Positions 37,428 to 45,430 of a stretch of 64,000 nucleotides of DNA are shown here, piece after piece; position 1 is the stretch's first letter, and every line of letters begins with the position of its first letter. Source of the DNA: VRUE01 sp963712595 (GTDB lineage Bacteria > Actinomycetota > Thermoleophilia > Solirubrobacterales > 70-9); contig CAVQIM010000003.1 of NCBI GenBank assembly GCA_963712595.1, forward strand, positions 310,001 to 374,000, written 5' to 3'. Both the position numbers and the translations under genes were made by a program. The notes beneath the pieces are model-generated. The model was given only the letters and a program-made list of their open reading frames with translations, was not told the DNA's origin and ran no database searches.

Positions 37428-38294
37428 GTGAGGTTGGTGACGGCAGCCGCTCTCTATGCGGTCGTCGCCGGTTGCGTGACAGGCGCCGTCGCCGCGAGCC
37501 AGCCTCCGAACGCCCCCGGCAGAGCCTCACCGAGAAGGGCCAAGCAGCTCGCGCTGGACGGGAAGGTGGTGGCGATCGACCCCGGCCACAACGGCGGTAA
37601 CGGGGCTCATCCGGGGGCGATCGGCAAGCCGGTCGTCGCCTACGCCGACGGGAAGACCAAGGCCTGCGACACGACCGGGACCGAAACCGACGACGGCAGG
37701 CTTACCGAGAGCCGCTTCAACCTCGAGGTCGCCAGGGGCCTCGCGGCGAAGCTGCGGCGACTCGGGGCGAAGGTGGTGATGACAAGGAAGACCGACTCGG
37801 GGGTTGGGCCCTGCATCGACCGCCGGGCGGCGATCGGCAACCGCGCGCACGCCGACGCGGCGATCTCGATCCACGCCGACGGAGTCCAGGCCCCCCGAGC
37901 CCACGGCTTCGACGTCGTCTTCCCGCGCCGCGATCAACTCGTGCGGCGGACGATCCGGCGGCCCTCGCGACGACTCGCGGTGAAGTTGCGCGACACGCTG
38001 GTCGGCGCCGGAATCCCAGCCGCCAACTACGTCGGATCCCACGGCCTCGACGCCCGCGACGACCTCGGCGGGCTCAATCTGTCAACGGTCCCAAAGGTGC
38101 TCGTCGAGCTCGGCAACATGCGCTCGGCCAGCGAGGCCGCGAGGCTGGAGCAGGCGCGCTACAGGGCCCGATTGGCCGGCGGGCTGGCCGGCGGGCATCG
38201 CGCGCTTCCTGCGCCGCAGCGATCGAGAGAACCGACCGGGGCGATTGCGAACGAATGCCCCCGACCGGATTCGAACCGGCGCCGCGCGGCTTAA
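37428..38294 (+). CDS. N-acetylmuramoyl-L-alanine amidase (Amidase_3), predicted lipoprotein
   Basis: A zinc amidase that cuts between MurNAc and the peptide stem. It shows KVVAIDPGHNGGNG (His ligand), LTESRFNLEVARGLA (Glu), DAAISIHADG (His) and PKVLVELGNMRS (catalytic Glu). From the GTG at 37428 the N terminus is MRLVTAAALYAVVAGC, a lipobox, so the enzyme is probably tethered to the membrane. It begins 9 bp after the purH stop. The last 13 codons run antisense over tRNA-Lys, which may mean the original 3' end was altered. Confidence 0.82.
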   Translation: MRLVTAAALYAVVAGCVTGAVAASQPPNAPGRASPRRAKQLALDGKVVAIDPGHNGGNGAHPGAIGKPVVAYADGKTKACDTTGTETDDGRLTESRFNLEVARGLAAKLRRLGAKVVMTRKTDSGVGPCIDRRAAIGNRAHADAAISIHADGVQAPRAHGFDVVFPRRDQLVRRTIRRPSRRLAVKLRDTLVGAGIPAANYVGSHGLDARDDLGGLNLSTVPKVLVELGNMRSASEAARLEQARYRARLAGGLAGGHRALPAPQRSREPTGAIANECPRPDSNRRRAA

Positions 38295-38329
38295 AAGGCC
38301 GCCGCTCTAACCAGCTGAGCTACAGGGGC
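38256..38329 (-). tRNA. tRNA-Lys (anticodon TTT)
   Basis: A 74-nt cloverleaf: acceptor GCCCCTG/CGGGGGC, D arm GCTCAGCTGGTTAGAGC, anticodon arm GCGGC-CTTTTAA-GCCGC, T arm with TTCGAAT, discriminator A. CCA is not encoded. Its 3' part overlaps the end of the amidase gene on the other strand. Confidence 0.95.
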
Positions 38330-38449
38330 AAGGCCGCACATGGTAGACGGCGCGGCTCGATCGCCCCAGCTGCGGTGCACTGTTGCCCTGGTCATTCAAG
38401 GGAATTAGGGTTGCTAAGACAGTCGATGACTACTTGAAAGGAATTTCTC

Positions 38450-38995
38450 ATGGCGGCAGATGTCGAGCGCTATCCAGACGAGGGGATCGACGAGATCCAC
38501 CCTCGCACCGAGTTTGAATTCGTTCTCTTCGGTCGCGGCCGGGAGCGCATGATCTTCGAGCCCGATGCGGTGACTCTCAAGGTCAAGCGGGGGCGTCCAC
38601 GGGTCGAGCGGGGCCTGATGACCATCGACACCGAAATGATCGAGCTCCAAATGGCCGGCGAGAGCGAGCTGCTCGGGCCGCTGCGCCTCACCGGGGGAAG
38701 CCAGTTGCGGGAGGACGAGGAACGACCGATCACAGGAAAGGTGATCGAGCTCGAGCCAGAAACTCGGTTTCCCGCGGAAAACTTCTTCGACGTCTACATC
38801 GAGGTGGAGACGAAGCTCGGCACGGTCTACAACCGCAAGCCCGAGCACATGGTGGCGACGATCACCGACCTGCCTCCGGACTTCGCAAAAACCCCCTATC
38901 AGTCCACGACCGAGATCAATCTGTATCTGCGAGGCGCGGCGGAAGACGCTCCTCCGGTCGGCGCGATCGTCGAGGTGCAGCACAGCGCCGCGTAG
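38450..38995 (+). CDS. Hypothetical protein (181 residues)
   Basis: I do not recognise the family. The protein is hydrophilic, without signal peptide or membrane segment. It alternates charged beta-like strands (FEFVLFGRGRERMIFEPDAV, VIELEPETRFPAENFFDVYI) and looks like a compact all-beta fold. A good ribosome binding site (GAAAGGA) precedes ATG 38450. It stands alone between tRNA-Lys and the thiamine genes, with its own upstream region of about 120 bp. Confidence 0.65.
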   Translation: MAADVERYPDEGIDEIHPRTEFEFVLFGRGRERMIFEPDAVTLKVKRGRPRVERGLMTIDTEMIELQMAGESELLGPLRLTGGSQLREDEERPITGKVIELEPETRFPAENFFDVYIEVETKLGTVYNRKPEHMVATITDLPPDFAKTPYQSTTEINLYLRGAAEDAPPVGAIVEVQHSAA

Positions 38996-39017
38996 GCGAG
39001 CCGGGGCTTCTCCGGCC

Positions 39018-39989
39018 TCAAGACAGCTTGGGCAGGCCCTCCTCCGGTGTGGAGGCCTCGGCGTGGGTGCGGCGGGGGATGCGGCCGGCCTGACGAGCGG
39101 CGTAGCCAGCCTCGACGCCGAGGCGCAGGGCGCGCGCCATCGCGGCCGGCTCCTCGGCGCCGAAGATCGAGCTGGCGGCCATCACCGCGTCGCAGCCCAG
39201 CTCCATCGCCAGGGCGGCGTCGGAGGCGGTGCCGATGCCGGCGTCGAGGATCACCGGCACCCCGGCGCGCTCGGCGATGATCGCGATGTTGTACGGATTG
39301 CGGATGCCGGCGCCCGAGCCGATCGGCGAGCCGAGCGGCATCACCGCCGCGCAACCGGCCTCCTCGAGGCGGCGGGCGAGGATCGGGTCGTCGTTGGTGT
39401 AGGGGAGGACGGTGAAGCCCTCGCCGACCAGGGTCTCCGCCGCGTCGAGCAGCTCGACCGCGTCGGGGAAGAGGGTGCGGTCGTCGCCGATCACCTCGAG
39501 CTTGATCCAGTCCGTCTCGAAGGCCTCGCGAGCGAGCTTCGCCGTGCGGATCGCGTCGCGTGCCGTGTAGCAGCCGGCGGTGTTCGGCAGGGCGACGAGG
39601 CCGAGCCGGTCGAGAACGTCGAGGACGGAGCCCTTGGCGTCGGGATCGATGCGGCGCAGGGCGACGGTGACGATCTCGGCGCCTGAGGCCGCCAGGGCCA
39701 GCTCCATCTGCTCGAGCGAGCGAAAGCCGCCGGTGCCGGCGATCAGGCGCGAGGTCCAGGCGCGGCCGCCCAGCTCCCAGCCCTCGGCGCCGCCCTGGAT
39801 CGCGGCCAGGACCTCGACCTTGCTGCCCTCCGCCAGCGGGGTCGAGCCCCACTCGCCGCGCGGCGCCACCTCGCCGTCGAGCGCAACCGCGACGCCACGC
39901 GCTGCATCAACGCCAGCGGCGCGCGCTGCATCAGCGAGTGTGGCCCCCTCCGGGAGCTCCCGACCCACGCCGTTCAGCTCAATCCTCAT
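39018..39989 (-). CDS. thiSG: ThiS-ThiG fusion: sulfur carrier plus thiazole synthase
   Basis: Residues 1-67 are a ThiS ubiquitin-like domain (MRIELNGVGRELPEGATLAD ... KVEVLAAIQGG). ThiG follows (AWTSRLIAGTGGFRSLEQME), with the Schiff-base lysine in WIKLEVIGD and the phosphate loops PLGSPIGSGAGI and ILDAGIGTASDA. ThiS normally needs a free C-terminal Gly-Gly to carry sulfur as a thiocarboxylate; here the Gly-Gly is internal at residues 66-67. Such bifunctional proteins are annotated in other bacteria. Its ATG overlaps the thiO stop, so both are under the TPP riboswitch. Confidence 0.93.
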   Translation of the reverse strand: MRIELNGVGRELPEGATLADAARAAGVDAARGVAVALDGEVAPRGEWGSTPLAEGSKVEVLAAIQGGAEGWELGGRAWTSRLIAGTGGFRSLEQMELALAASGAEIVTVALRRIDPDAKGSVLDVLDRLGLVALPNTAGCYTARDAIRTAKLAREAFETDWIKLEVIGDDRTLFPDAVELLDAAETLVGEGFTVLPYTNDDPILARRLEEAGCAAVMPLGSPIGSGAGIRNPYNIAIIAERAGVPVILDAGIGTASDAALAMELGCDAVMAASSIFGAEEPAAMARALRLGVEAGYAARQAGRIPRRTHAEASTPEEGLPKLS

Positions 39990-41182
39990 CGGCGCGCCTC
40001 TCCCACGTCGCCCCCCATGCTGAGTTCGCGGTTTGTCTCGGTATGCGAGACAAACCGCGAACTCACCGGGTTGGCGGCGGCGACCGCGTCGGGGAGCTCG
40101 CCGCGGTCGAGTAGTTCTGCGACGGCTTCGCCGGTCAGCGGCGCGAGCAGGATGCCGTTGCGGTAGTGACCGCAGGCGAGGATCAGGCCCTCGAGCCGGC
40201 CGGGGCCGATCAGCGGCAGGTTGTCCGGCGTGCCGGGGCGCAGTCCCGCCATCGACTCAACCAGCTCCATCTCGGCGACGTCGGGCAGCAGGCGATAGGC
40301 CTCGCGCAGCAGCTCGTGCACGCCGCCGGCGGTGACGGTGGTGTCGAAGCCATGCTCCTCGGTGGTGGCGCCGGCGATCAGCCGGCCGTCGGGCCGGGGC
40401 ACGAGGTAGACGCGCTCGGAGGCGACGATCCGCTCGCAGGGCGGGCTCCCGTCCACGGATCGCAGCTCGACGATCTGGCCCTTGACCGGCCGTACGGGAG
40501 GACGGCTGGCCTTGGGCAGCCAAGCCGCTGACCCCGACCAGGCGCCGGTCGCGACGACGACCGCGCCCGCCCGCACCTCCTCGCCGGAAGCGGCCCGCAC
40601 CCCCTCGATCCGCTCGCCGGCCAGCAGCGGCTCGGCGACCTCGAATCCGCTGCGCACCTCGACGCCCGCGGCGGCAAGGGCCGCGAGCAGCGCCGCCGTC
40701 AAACGCCGGGGATCGACCGCGGCCTCCTCGGGGGCGTGGACGCCGCCGTTGAAAGAGGGGGTGAGACCGGGCTCGAGCTCGCGGCAGCGGCGCGGGGGCA
40801 GCCACTCGGCGCCGAGGCCGAGGGAGCGCTGCAAGTCGTGGACGCGGCGCAGCTCGGCGGCCTCGTCGCGGTCGAGGGCGATGTGCAGGGCGCCGCTGCG
40901 CGAGTAGCCGGTGCTGAGCTCGCTCGCCGCCTCCAGCTCGGCGACGAAGCCCGGGTAGAGCTCCGCCGCCGCGAGGGTCATCCGCAGCAGCTCCGGCTCG
41001 CCGAAGGCAAGCTCTCCTATCGGGGCCAGCATCCCGGCGGCGACCCGCGTTGCCCCCGCCGGCGGCTCGGCCCGATCGACGACGAGGACCCGGGCGCCGC
41101 GGCGGGCCGCGCGCCAAGCGCAGCAGAGGCCGATCGCGCCGCCTCCGACAACCACCGCGTCATAGCTACCTCTGTCGCTCAA
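39986..41182 (-). CDS. thiO: Glycine oxidase ThiO
   Basis: An FAD-dependent amino-acid oxidase (398 residues) that makes the iminoglycine for thiazole synthesis. It shows DAVVVGGGAIGLCCAWRAA for FAD, RVAAGMLAPIGELAFGEP near the flavin and the late MAGLRPGTPDNLPLIGP and CGHYRNGILLAP motifs. I start at TTG 41182 because GGAGG lies 5 bp upstream; an ATG at 41200 would lie inside the riboswitch. The C-terminal part SSRFVSHTETNREL is encoded by a perfect 20-bp hairpin. Confidence 0.92.
   Translation of the reverse strand: MSDRGSYDAVVVGGGAIGLCCAWRAARRGARVLVVDRAEPPAGATRVAAGMLAPIGELAFGEPELLRMTLAAAELYPGFVAELEAASELSTGYSRSGALHIALDRDEAAELRRVHDLQRSLGLGAEWLPPRRCRELEPGLTPSFNGGVHAPEEAAVDPRRLTAALLAALAAAGVEVRSGFEVAEPLLAGERIEGVRAASGEEVRAGAVVVATGAWSGSAAWLPKASRPPVRPVKGQIVELRSVDGSPPCERIVASERVYLVPRPDGRLIAGATTEEHGFDTTVTAGGVHELLREAYRLLPDVAEMELVESMAGLRPGTPDNLPLIGPGRLEGLILACGHYRNGILLAPLTGEAVAELLDRGELPDAVAAANPVSSRFVSHTETNRELSMGGDVGEARR
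40021..40065. repeat. Perfect 20-bp hairpin inside the 3' end of thiO
   Basis: TGAGTTCGCGGTTTGTCTCG, a 5-bp loop and its exact complement. It is translated as part of the ThiO tail, past the last conserved motif, and ends 31 bp before the thiSG start. Confidence 0.85.
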
Positions 41183-41184
41183 TC

Positions 41185-41285
41185 TTGCCTCCGCCGGCAT
41201 TACCCGGATCAGGTCCAGACGGTCGGTGGCCTCGCTGCCACCCTCTCAGCCTTGGCATCGCCGATGCCGTGGGCTCCCGTACCCC
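41185..41285 (-). ncRNA. TPP riboswitch upstream of thiO
   Basis: Reading the minus strand: GGTACGGGAGCCC, then GGCTGAGAGGGTGG, GACCGTCTGGACCTGATCC and GGGTAATGCCGGCGGAGGCA. These are the conserved THI-box parts (CTGAGA, ACCTGATCCGGGTAATGCC). The last helix contains GGAGG, the ribosome binding site of thiO, whose TTG start follows 5 bp later. TPP binding would therefore block translation of thiO and, by coupling, thiSG. Confidence 0.93.
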
Positions 41286-41342
41286 ACCGATGCTACCCCT
41301 CGGCGCATCCCCGCCAATCCCGCGGGCGGCGATAATCGCCGG

Positions 41343-42122
41343 GTGAGCCTCGCTCCACCCGACGCCAAGGGACCGCTCCGCCGCGAGCGCCTGCGCACGG
41401 CGCGCCTCTACCTCTGCTGCGAGGCGAGGCCGCGTGGAGAGGACCCCGAGCCGTTGCTGAGGGCGGCGTTGCGCGGCGGCGTCGACATCGTCCAGCTGCG
41501 CGAGAAGTCGCTGCCCAAGCGGGAGATCGAACGCTCGGCGCAGACCTTCCGCCGGCTCTGCGACACCCATAGCGCTCTCTTCGTCGTCAACGACGACCCC
41601 GACCTCGCCCGCGGCTGCGACGCCGACGGCGTCCATGTCGGCCAAGACGACATCTCGGCGGCCCAAGCCAGAGACATCTTGGGGCCCGACGTAATCATCG
41701 GACTTTCCACGCACTCGAAGGAGCAGATCGACGCTGTCGGGGGGGCGCCTGACCAAGCAGATCAAGGACGCAGGGAGCGTGGCGTGCTCCGCACGCGAGC
41801 GACCGAGGACGCCGATATGCGCCGGACAGGCGCGTCATCCGACGTGGACTACATCAGCGTTGGGCCCATCTGGGAAACGCCGACCAAGGAGGGGCGTCCC
41901 GCCGTCGGACTCGACCTGATCCGCCACGCCGCCGCCAACGCCCCTCACCCCTTCTTCGCGATCGGCGGCATCGACCGCTCCAACGCCAATCAGGTCGTGG
42001 CGGCGGGAGCGCAGCGGATCTGCGTGGTGCGGGCGATCCGCGATGCCGACGATCCGACCGCGGTCGCCGAAGAGCTGCGCGGCGCCTTCGCCGCGATCGG
42101 GGACGAGGCGCCGGGTGCCTGA
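41343..42122 (+). CDS. thiE: Thiamine-phosphate synthase ThiE with an in-frame palindrome insertion
   Basis: The TIM-barrel enzyme joins the thiazole and pyrimidine phosphates. It shows DIVQLREKSLPKREI, LFVVNDDPDLARGCDADGVH with VGQDDISA, IIGLSTHSKEQID, ISVGPIWETPTKEGRPAVGL and FFAIGGIDRSN. Between EQIDAVGG and DVDYISVGP there are about 30 extra residues (APDQADQGRRERGVLRTRAT and on, about residues 134-166). These are encoded by the variable-arm palindrome. The insertion sits at a surface loop before strand 6 and keeps the frame. Start: GTG 41343. Divergent from thiO. Confidence 0.88.
   Translation: MSLAPPDAKGPLRRERLRTARLYLCCEARPRGEDPEPLLRAALRGGVDIVQLREKSLPKREIERSAQTFRRLCDTHSALFVVNDDPDLARGCDADGVHVGQDDISAAQARDILGPDVIIGLSTHSKEQIDAVGGAPDQADQGRRERGVLRTRATEDADMRRTGASSDVDYISVGPIWETPTKEGRPAVGLDLIRHAAANAPHPFFAIGGIDRSNANQVVAAGAQRICVVRAIRDADDPTAVAEELRGAFAAIGDEAPGA
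41745..41833. repeat. Variable-arm palindrome, copy 5 (inside thiE)
   Basis: Arms GCGCCTG and CAGGCGC flank AAGCAGATCAAGGACGCAGG ... GCGACCGAGGACGCCGATAT, the family core with a GCGTG..CACGC central hairpin. It is read through in frame as part of ThiE. Confidence 0.85.
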
Positions 42123-42633
42123 CCCGGCCTCCGACAATCCGCGCAAGCGAAAGACGCGCGGGCCGTCCCCCACCCCGCGCGAGCGGATGGAGCACGGCTA
42201 CGCGCGGGCCGAGGAACGCAACCAGGCGGCTCGCGAAGCCCTCGAGCCGCTCGCCGACGGCGAGCGGCCGCTGGTGGTGACGATCGGCGCGGTCGCCTCG
42301 GCCCTGGTGGCGATCTCGATCGTCGTCGGCTACCTCGCCGGCACCGAGGTCAGCGGCGAGAAACCGAGGTTCGTCCAGGTGCTGGCGCCGGCGCTGCTGA
42401 CAGGGATCATGGCCTGGGGCATGTGGCGGGCCCGCTACTGGGCGGTGCTCGGTTTCCAGCTGATCCTCGTCTTCCTCATCTTCAGCGCCGTCTACGGCCT
42501 CGCCCTGCAGGCGGCCACGGTCACCCAGGTCCTCGCCACCCTGGGCTTGCTCGCCGTCGCCGTCGCCTTCTTCTTCTTCATGGTCAAGGCGATGGCGCGG
42601 ATCCAGATGCCTTCGCGCATGCCGCGGGACTGA
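42115..42633 (+). CDS. Small polytopic membrane protein
   Basis: A 172-residue protein with a charged N terminus (about 55 residues) and four hydrophobic segments: VTIGAVASALVAISIVVGYL, VLAPALLTGIMAWGMW, AVLGFQLILVFLIFSAVYGL and LATLGLLAVAVAFFFFMVKA. No signature motif is visible. The GTG at 42115 overlaps the thiE stop by 8 bp, so it is probably cotranscribed with thiE, but a role in thiamine transport cannot be claimed. A 47-bp hairpin follows the stop. Confidence 0.7.
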   Translation: MPDPASDNPRKRKTRGPSPTPRERMEHGYARAEERNQAAREALEPLADGERPLVVTIGAVASALVAISIVVGYLAGTEVSGEKPRFVQVLAPALLTGIMAWGMWRARYWAVLGFQLILVFLIFSAVYGLALQAATVTQVLATLGLLAVAVAFFFFMVKAMARIQMPSRMPRD

Positions 42634-42641
42634 CCCGGCCG

Positions 42642-42688
42642 TTCCGGTGCGCTTTATACGGTCTATGACCACATAAGGCGCACCGGAA
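42642..42688. repeat. 47-bp TTCCGGTGCGC hairpin, copy 2
   Basis: Perfect outer arms TTCCGGTGCGC and GCGCACCGGAA, inner CTTTATACGGTCTATGACCA. It is the second copy of the element at 14555-14601 and lies between the small membrane protein gene and lpdA. Confidence 0.8.
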
Positions 42689-42706
42689 GGCAGCTTCTAT
42701 AGGCTC

Positions 42707-44080
42707 ATGGCAGTGGCTGATTCGTACGACGTGATCGTCATCGGCGGGGGCCCGGGCGGCTACGTGGCCGCCATCCGGGCCGCCCAGCTGGGCAAGAAGA
42801 CCGCGGTGGTCGAGCGCGACAAGGCCGGCGGGCGCTGCCTCAACTACGCCTGCATCCCGGCCAAGACCGTGCTGCGCACGGCCGAGATCTACGACCAGAC
42901 GCGCGAGAGTGCCGAGCTCGGCGTCGTCGCCAAGGACGTCTCGCTCGACTGGGACGCGCTGGGCAAGCGCCGCGCCGCCGTCTCGGAGTCCCTCTCCAGC
43001 GGCGTGAAGATGCTCTGGGACAAGAACAAGATCGCGCTGATCGAGGGTGAGGGCTCGCTCACGGCCGAGGGCGACGTCAAGGTCGGCGACGAGGTCTACA
43101 GCGCCGGCACGGTGATCCTCGCCACCGGCTCGGTGGCGCTGCCGATCCCGGGCGTCGAGTTCGGCGGGCGCGTTGTCGACACCTGGGGCGCCTGGTCGCT
43201 GCCAGAGCAGCCGAAGAAGATCGCTGTGGCCGGCGCCGGCGCGTCGGGCTGCGAGATCGCCTCTGCCTACGGCCGCTTCGGCACCGAGGTCGTCTTGATC
43301 GAGATGCTCGACCAGATCCTCCCCGCCGAGGACAAGGACATGGCCCGCGTGGTCGAGCGCGCCTTCAAGAAGCAGAACATCACGATCTCCACCGGCACAC
43401 CCGTCACGAACGTCGAGACCGGCAGCGAGTCGGTCAAGCTCAGCTACGGCGACAGCAGCGCCGAGGTCGACTACCTCTGCATCGCCGGCGGGCGGGGGCC
43501 CGACGTCGACGGCCTCGGGCTCGCCGAGGCCGGGGTCGAGCTGGAGGAGAGCGGCAAGGTCAAGGTCGACGAGTACTGCCGCACCTCGAACCCGAAGGTC
43601 TACGCGATCGGCGACATGGTCAACGCCAAGGCGCTCGCCCACAAGGCCTCCGAGGAGGGCGTGGTCGCGGCCGAGCACGCGGCCGGGGAGCCGACCCATG
43701 CCGTCGACCAGAACCTCGTCGCCGGCGCGACCTTCTGCCACCCCCAGGTCGCCAGCGTCGGCCTCACCGAGGCGGCCGCCAAGGAGGCCGGGCACGACGT
43801 CAAGGTCGGCAAGCAGAAGCTCGGCGGCGTCGGCGGGGCCACCGTCTACGACGACAAGGACGGACTGGTCAAGCTCGTCGTCGACTCCAAGTACGGCGAG
43901 ATCCTCGGCGCCCACATCGTCGGCAACCGCGCTTGCGACATGGTCGCCGAGCTGGTCGCGACGATGGCGCTGGAGGGCGGCTACCAGGAGCTGGCCCGCA
44001 TCATCCACCCCCACCCGACGATCTCCGAGGCGGTACTCGATGCCGCCCGCGCGGTCGACGGCTGGGCTATTCACGCCTGA
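42707..44080 (+). CDS. lpdA: Dihydrolipoyl dehydrogenase (E3)
   Basis: The 457-residue flavoprotein reoxidises lipoamide for the 2-oxoacid dehydrogenase complexes. It has VIVIGGGPGGYVAAIRAAQ for FAD, the redox pair in GGRCLNYACIPAKT, KIAVAGAGASGCEIASAYG for NAD, VYAIGDMVNAKALAHKA, and the catalytic His-Glu in RIIHPHPTISEAV. It is separated from the pyruvate dehydrogenase genes by a toxin-antitoxin pair and one thioredoxin-fold gene. Confidence 0.95.
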   Translation: MAVADSYDVIVIGGGPGGYVAAIRAAQLGKKTAVVERDKAGGRCLNYACIPAKTVLRTAEIYDQTRESAELGVVAKDVSLDWDALGKRRAAVSESLSSGVKMLWDKNKIALIEGEGSLTAEGDVKVGDEVYSAGTVILATGSVALPIPGVEFGGRVVDTWGAWSLPEQPKKIAVAGAGASGCEIASAYGRFGTEVVLIEMLDQILPAEDKDMARVVERAFKKQNITISTGTPVTNVETGSESVKLSYGDSSAEVDYLCIAGGRGPDVDGLGLAEAGVELEESGKVKVDEYCRTSNPKVYAIGDMVNAKALAHKASEEGVVAAEHAAGEPTHAVDQNLVAGATFCHPQVASVGLTEAAAKEAGHDVKVGKQKLGGVGGATVYDDKDGLVKLVVDSKYGEILGAHIVGNRACDMVAELVATMALEGGYQELARIIHPHPTISEAVLDAARAVDGWAIHA

Positions 44081-44097
44081 GCGATCGAGCGGGCGCG

Positions 44098-44517
44098 TCA
44101 GCCCGCGCTGTGCGGCAACTCGATCGTCCCGATGCCGAGCTCGGCGGCGACGGCGAGGACATCGGAGTCGGAGCTGGCGATCTTGTCTCCCGAGCGCGGA
44201 GCGGCAAGCAGGGTGGCGTCTGCGAGGGACAGGGCGCGTCGCTTGCGGTGGTAGTGCTCAGTCCGGACTTCGGCTGCGCGCCGCGCTAGCCCCAGATCGA
44301 CAGGAACAAGCGCAAGCGGCCCCTCGAATAGAGGCTCCACCACATCAGCGAGGCGGGTGTAGCCGATACGCCTCTTTCGAGCGACAACGTCGAACACCTC
44401 TGCGACGTTGGTAGATGTCATTGCCGCCGACCCTTCGCGAAGGATTGCCAACACCCGGGTCATCGCCGGCTCACCGTGAATGACAGCGACCAGAGCGCAG
44501 GCGTCGAGAAAGGTCAT
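44098..44517 (-). CDS. PIN-domain ribonuclease toxin
   Basis: The 139-residue product begins MTFLDACALVAVIHGE (first Asp) and continues with STNVAEVFDVV (Glu), LSLADATLLAAPRSGD (Asp) and SSDSDVLAVAAELG (Asp), the PIN metal site. The ATG at 44517 overlaps the antitoxin stop (ATGA). It converges on lpdA, with 17 bp between the stops. Confidence 0.85.
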   Translation of the reverse strand: MTFLDACALVAVIHGEPAMTRVLAILREGSAAMTSTNVAEVFDVVARKRRIGYTRLADVVEPLFEGPLALVPVDLGLARRAAEVRTEHYHRKRRALSLADATLLAAPRSGDKIASSDSDVLAVAAELGIGTIELPHSAG

Positions 44518-44765
44518 AGGCCGAACTTGCGCTCGTACGCCTCCGCTTCGGCCTCGCGCTCTTCTCGAATTACCTTCTCCCAGTTGACCTTCGGACCGCC
44601 CGCGAACGCTCCGGCTGCGGCCTCGATCGGGTCGTCGGGCGCGGGCTTGAGGACGATCTGGTCGCCCTGGTCGTCGAGAGTCACCGTCGTCGTCCCCCAG
44701 CGCTTGCGGATCGGCGCCGGAATCGAGACCTGACCGCCCTTGCTTATCTTCATGCGTTTCTTCAT
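44514..44765 (-). CDS. AbrB/MazE-type antitoxin
   Basis: A SpoVT-AbrB swapped-hairpin domain is visible as MKISKGGQVSIPAPIRKRWG. An acidic, helical C terminus (VIREEREAEAEAYERKFGL) would neutralise the PIN toxin. Several Met codons are possible starts (44765, 44753); the shorter one keeps the whole domain. The pair probably represses its own promoter. Confidence 0.8.
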   Translation of the reverse strand: MKKRMKISKGGQVSIPAPIRKRWGTTTVTLDDQGDQIVLKPAPDDPIEAAAGAFAGGPKVNWEKVIREEREAEAEAYERKFGL

Positions 44766-44830
44766 GAGCATTGAAATTACCATGAGATACCTCACTCCTC
44801 GCCTCGCCCATGGCCTCATAAGGTCTTCGC

Positions 44831-45430
44831 ATGGCCGATCTCTCCCCCCAAGCGACCTTCTACTTCGACCTCGGCTCGCCCTACGCGTACCTGACCGCCG
44901 AGCGGATCAGCGGGCTGTTCGCGGAGGCCGGGCTGGCGCAACCGGAGTGGCAGCCGATCCTGCTCGGCGGGCTCTTCAAGCACCTTGGCCGGGACTCGTG
45001 GGGAAACGGGCCCGAACGTGACGAGGGCATCGCCGAGGTCGAGCGCCGCGCTGCCGCCTACGGGCTGTCGCCGATCTCCTGGCCCGAGCCGTGGCCGGGC
45101 AACATGTTGACCGCGATGCGCGCCGCGACCTTCGCCAAGCAGACCGGCCGCACCGTCTCCTTCGCCCTTGCCGCCTTCCGCCAGGCCTTCGCCGCCGGGC
45201 GCGACCTCTCCGATCCCGACAACGTGCTGATCGCCGCCGCCGCCTGCGAGATCCACCCGCGGGCGCTGCTGAAGGCAGTCGAGACCGAAGTCGTCAAGGG
45301 CGCCCTGCGCGAGGCGACCGACCGGGCCGCGGAGCAGGGCGTGATCGGTGTCCCGTCCCTCGTCGTCAGCGGCGAGGTCTTCTGGGGCGACGACAGAGTC
45401 GAGGAGGCGGTCACCGCGGCGAGTGGATGA
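44831..45430 (+). CDS. DsbA-family protein, 2-hydroxychromene-2-carboxylate isomerase-like
   Basis: The 199-residue protein has the thioredoxin fold with a helical insert: FYFDLGSPYAYLTAER at the active site (Ser-Pro in place of CxxC, as in HCCA isomerases), WPEPWPGNMLTAMRAA and the cis-Pro region GVIGVPSLVVSGEVFWGDDR. Such enzymes act with glutathione or as GST kappa-like proteins; the substrate is unknown here. Its TGA lies in the left arm of a 162-bp palindrome upstream of pdhA. Confidence 0.83.
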   Translation: MADLSPQATFYFDLGSPYAYLTAERISGLFAEAGLAQPEWQPILLGGLFKHLGRDSWGNGPERDEGIAEVERRAAAYGLSPISWPEPWPGNMLTAMRAATFAKQTGRTVSFALAAFRQAFAAGRDLSDPDNVLIAAAACEIHPRALLKAVETEVVKGALREATDRAAEQGVIGVPSLVVSGEVFWGDDRVEEAVTAASG

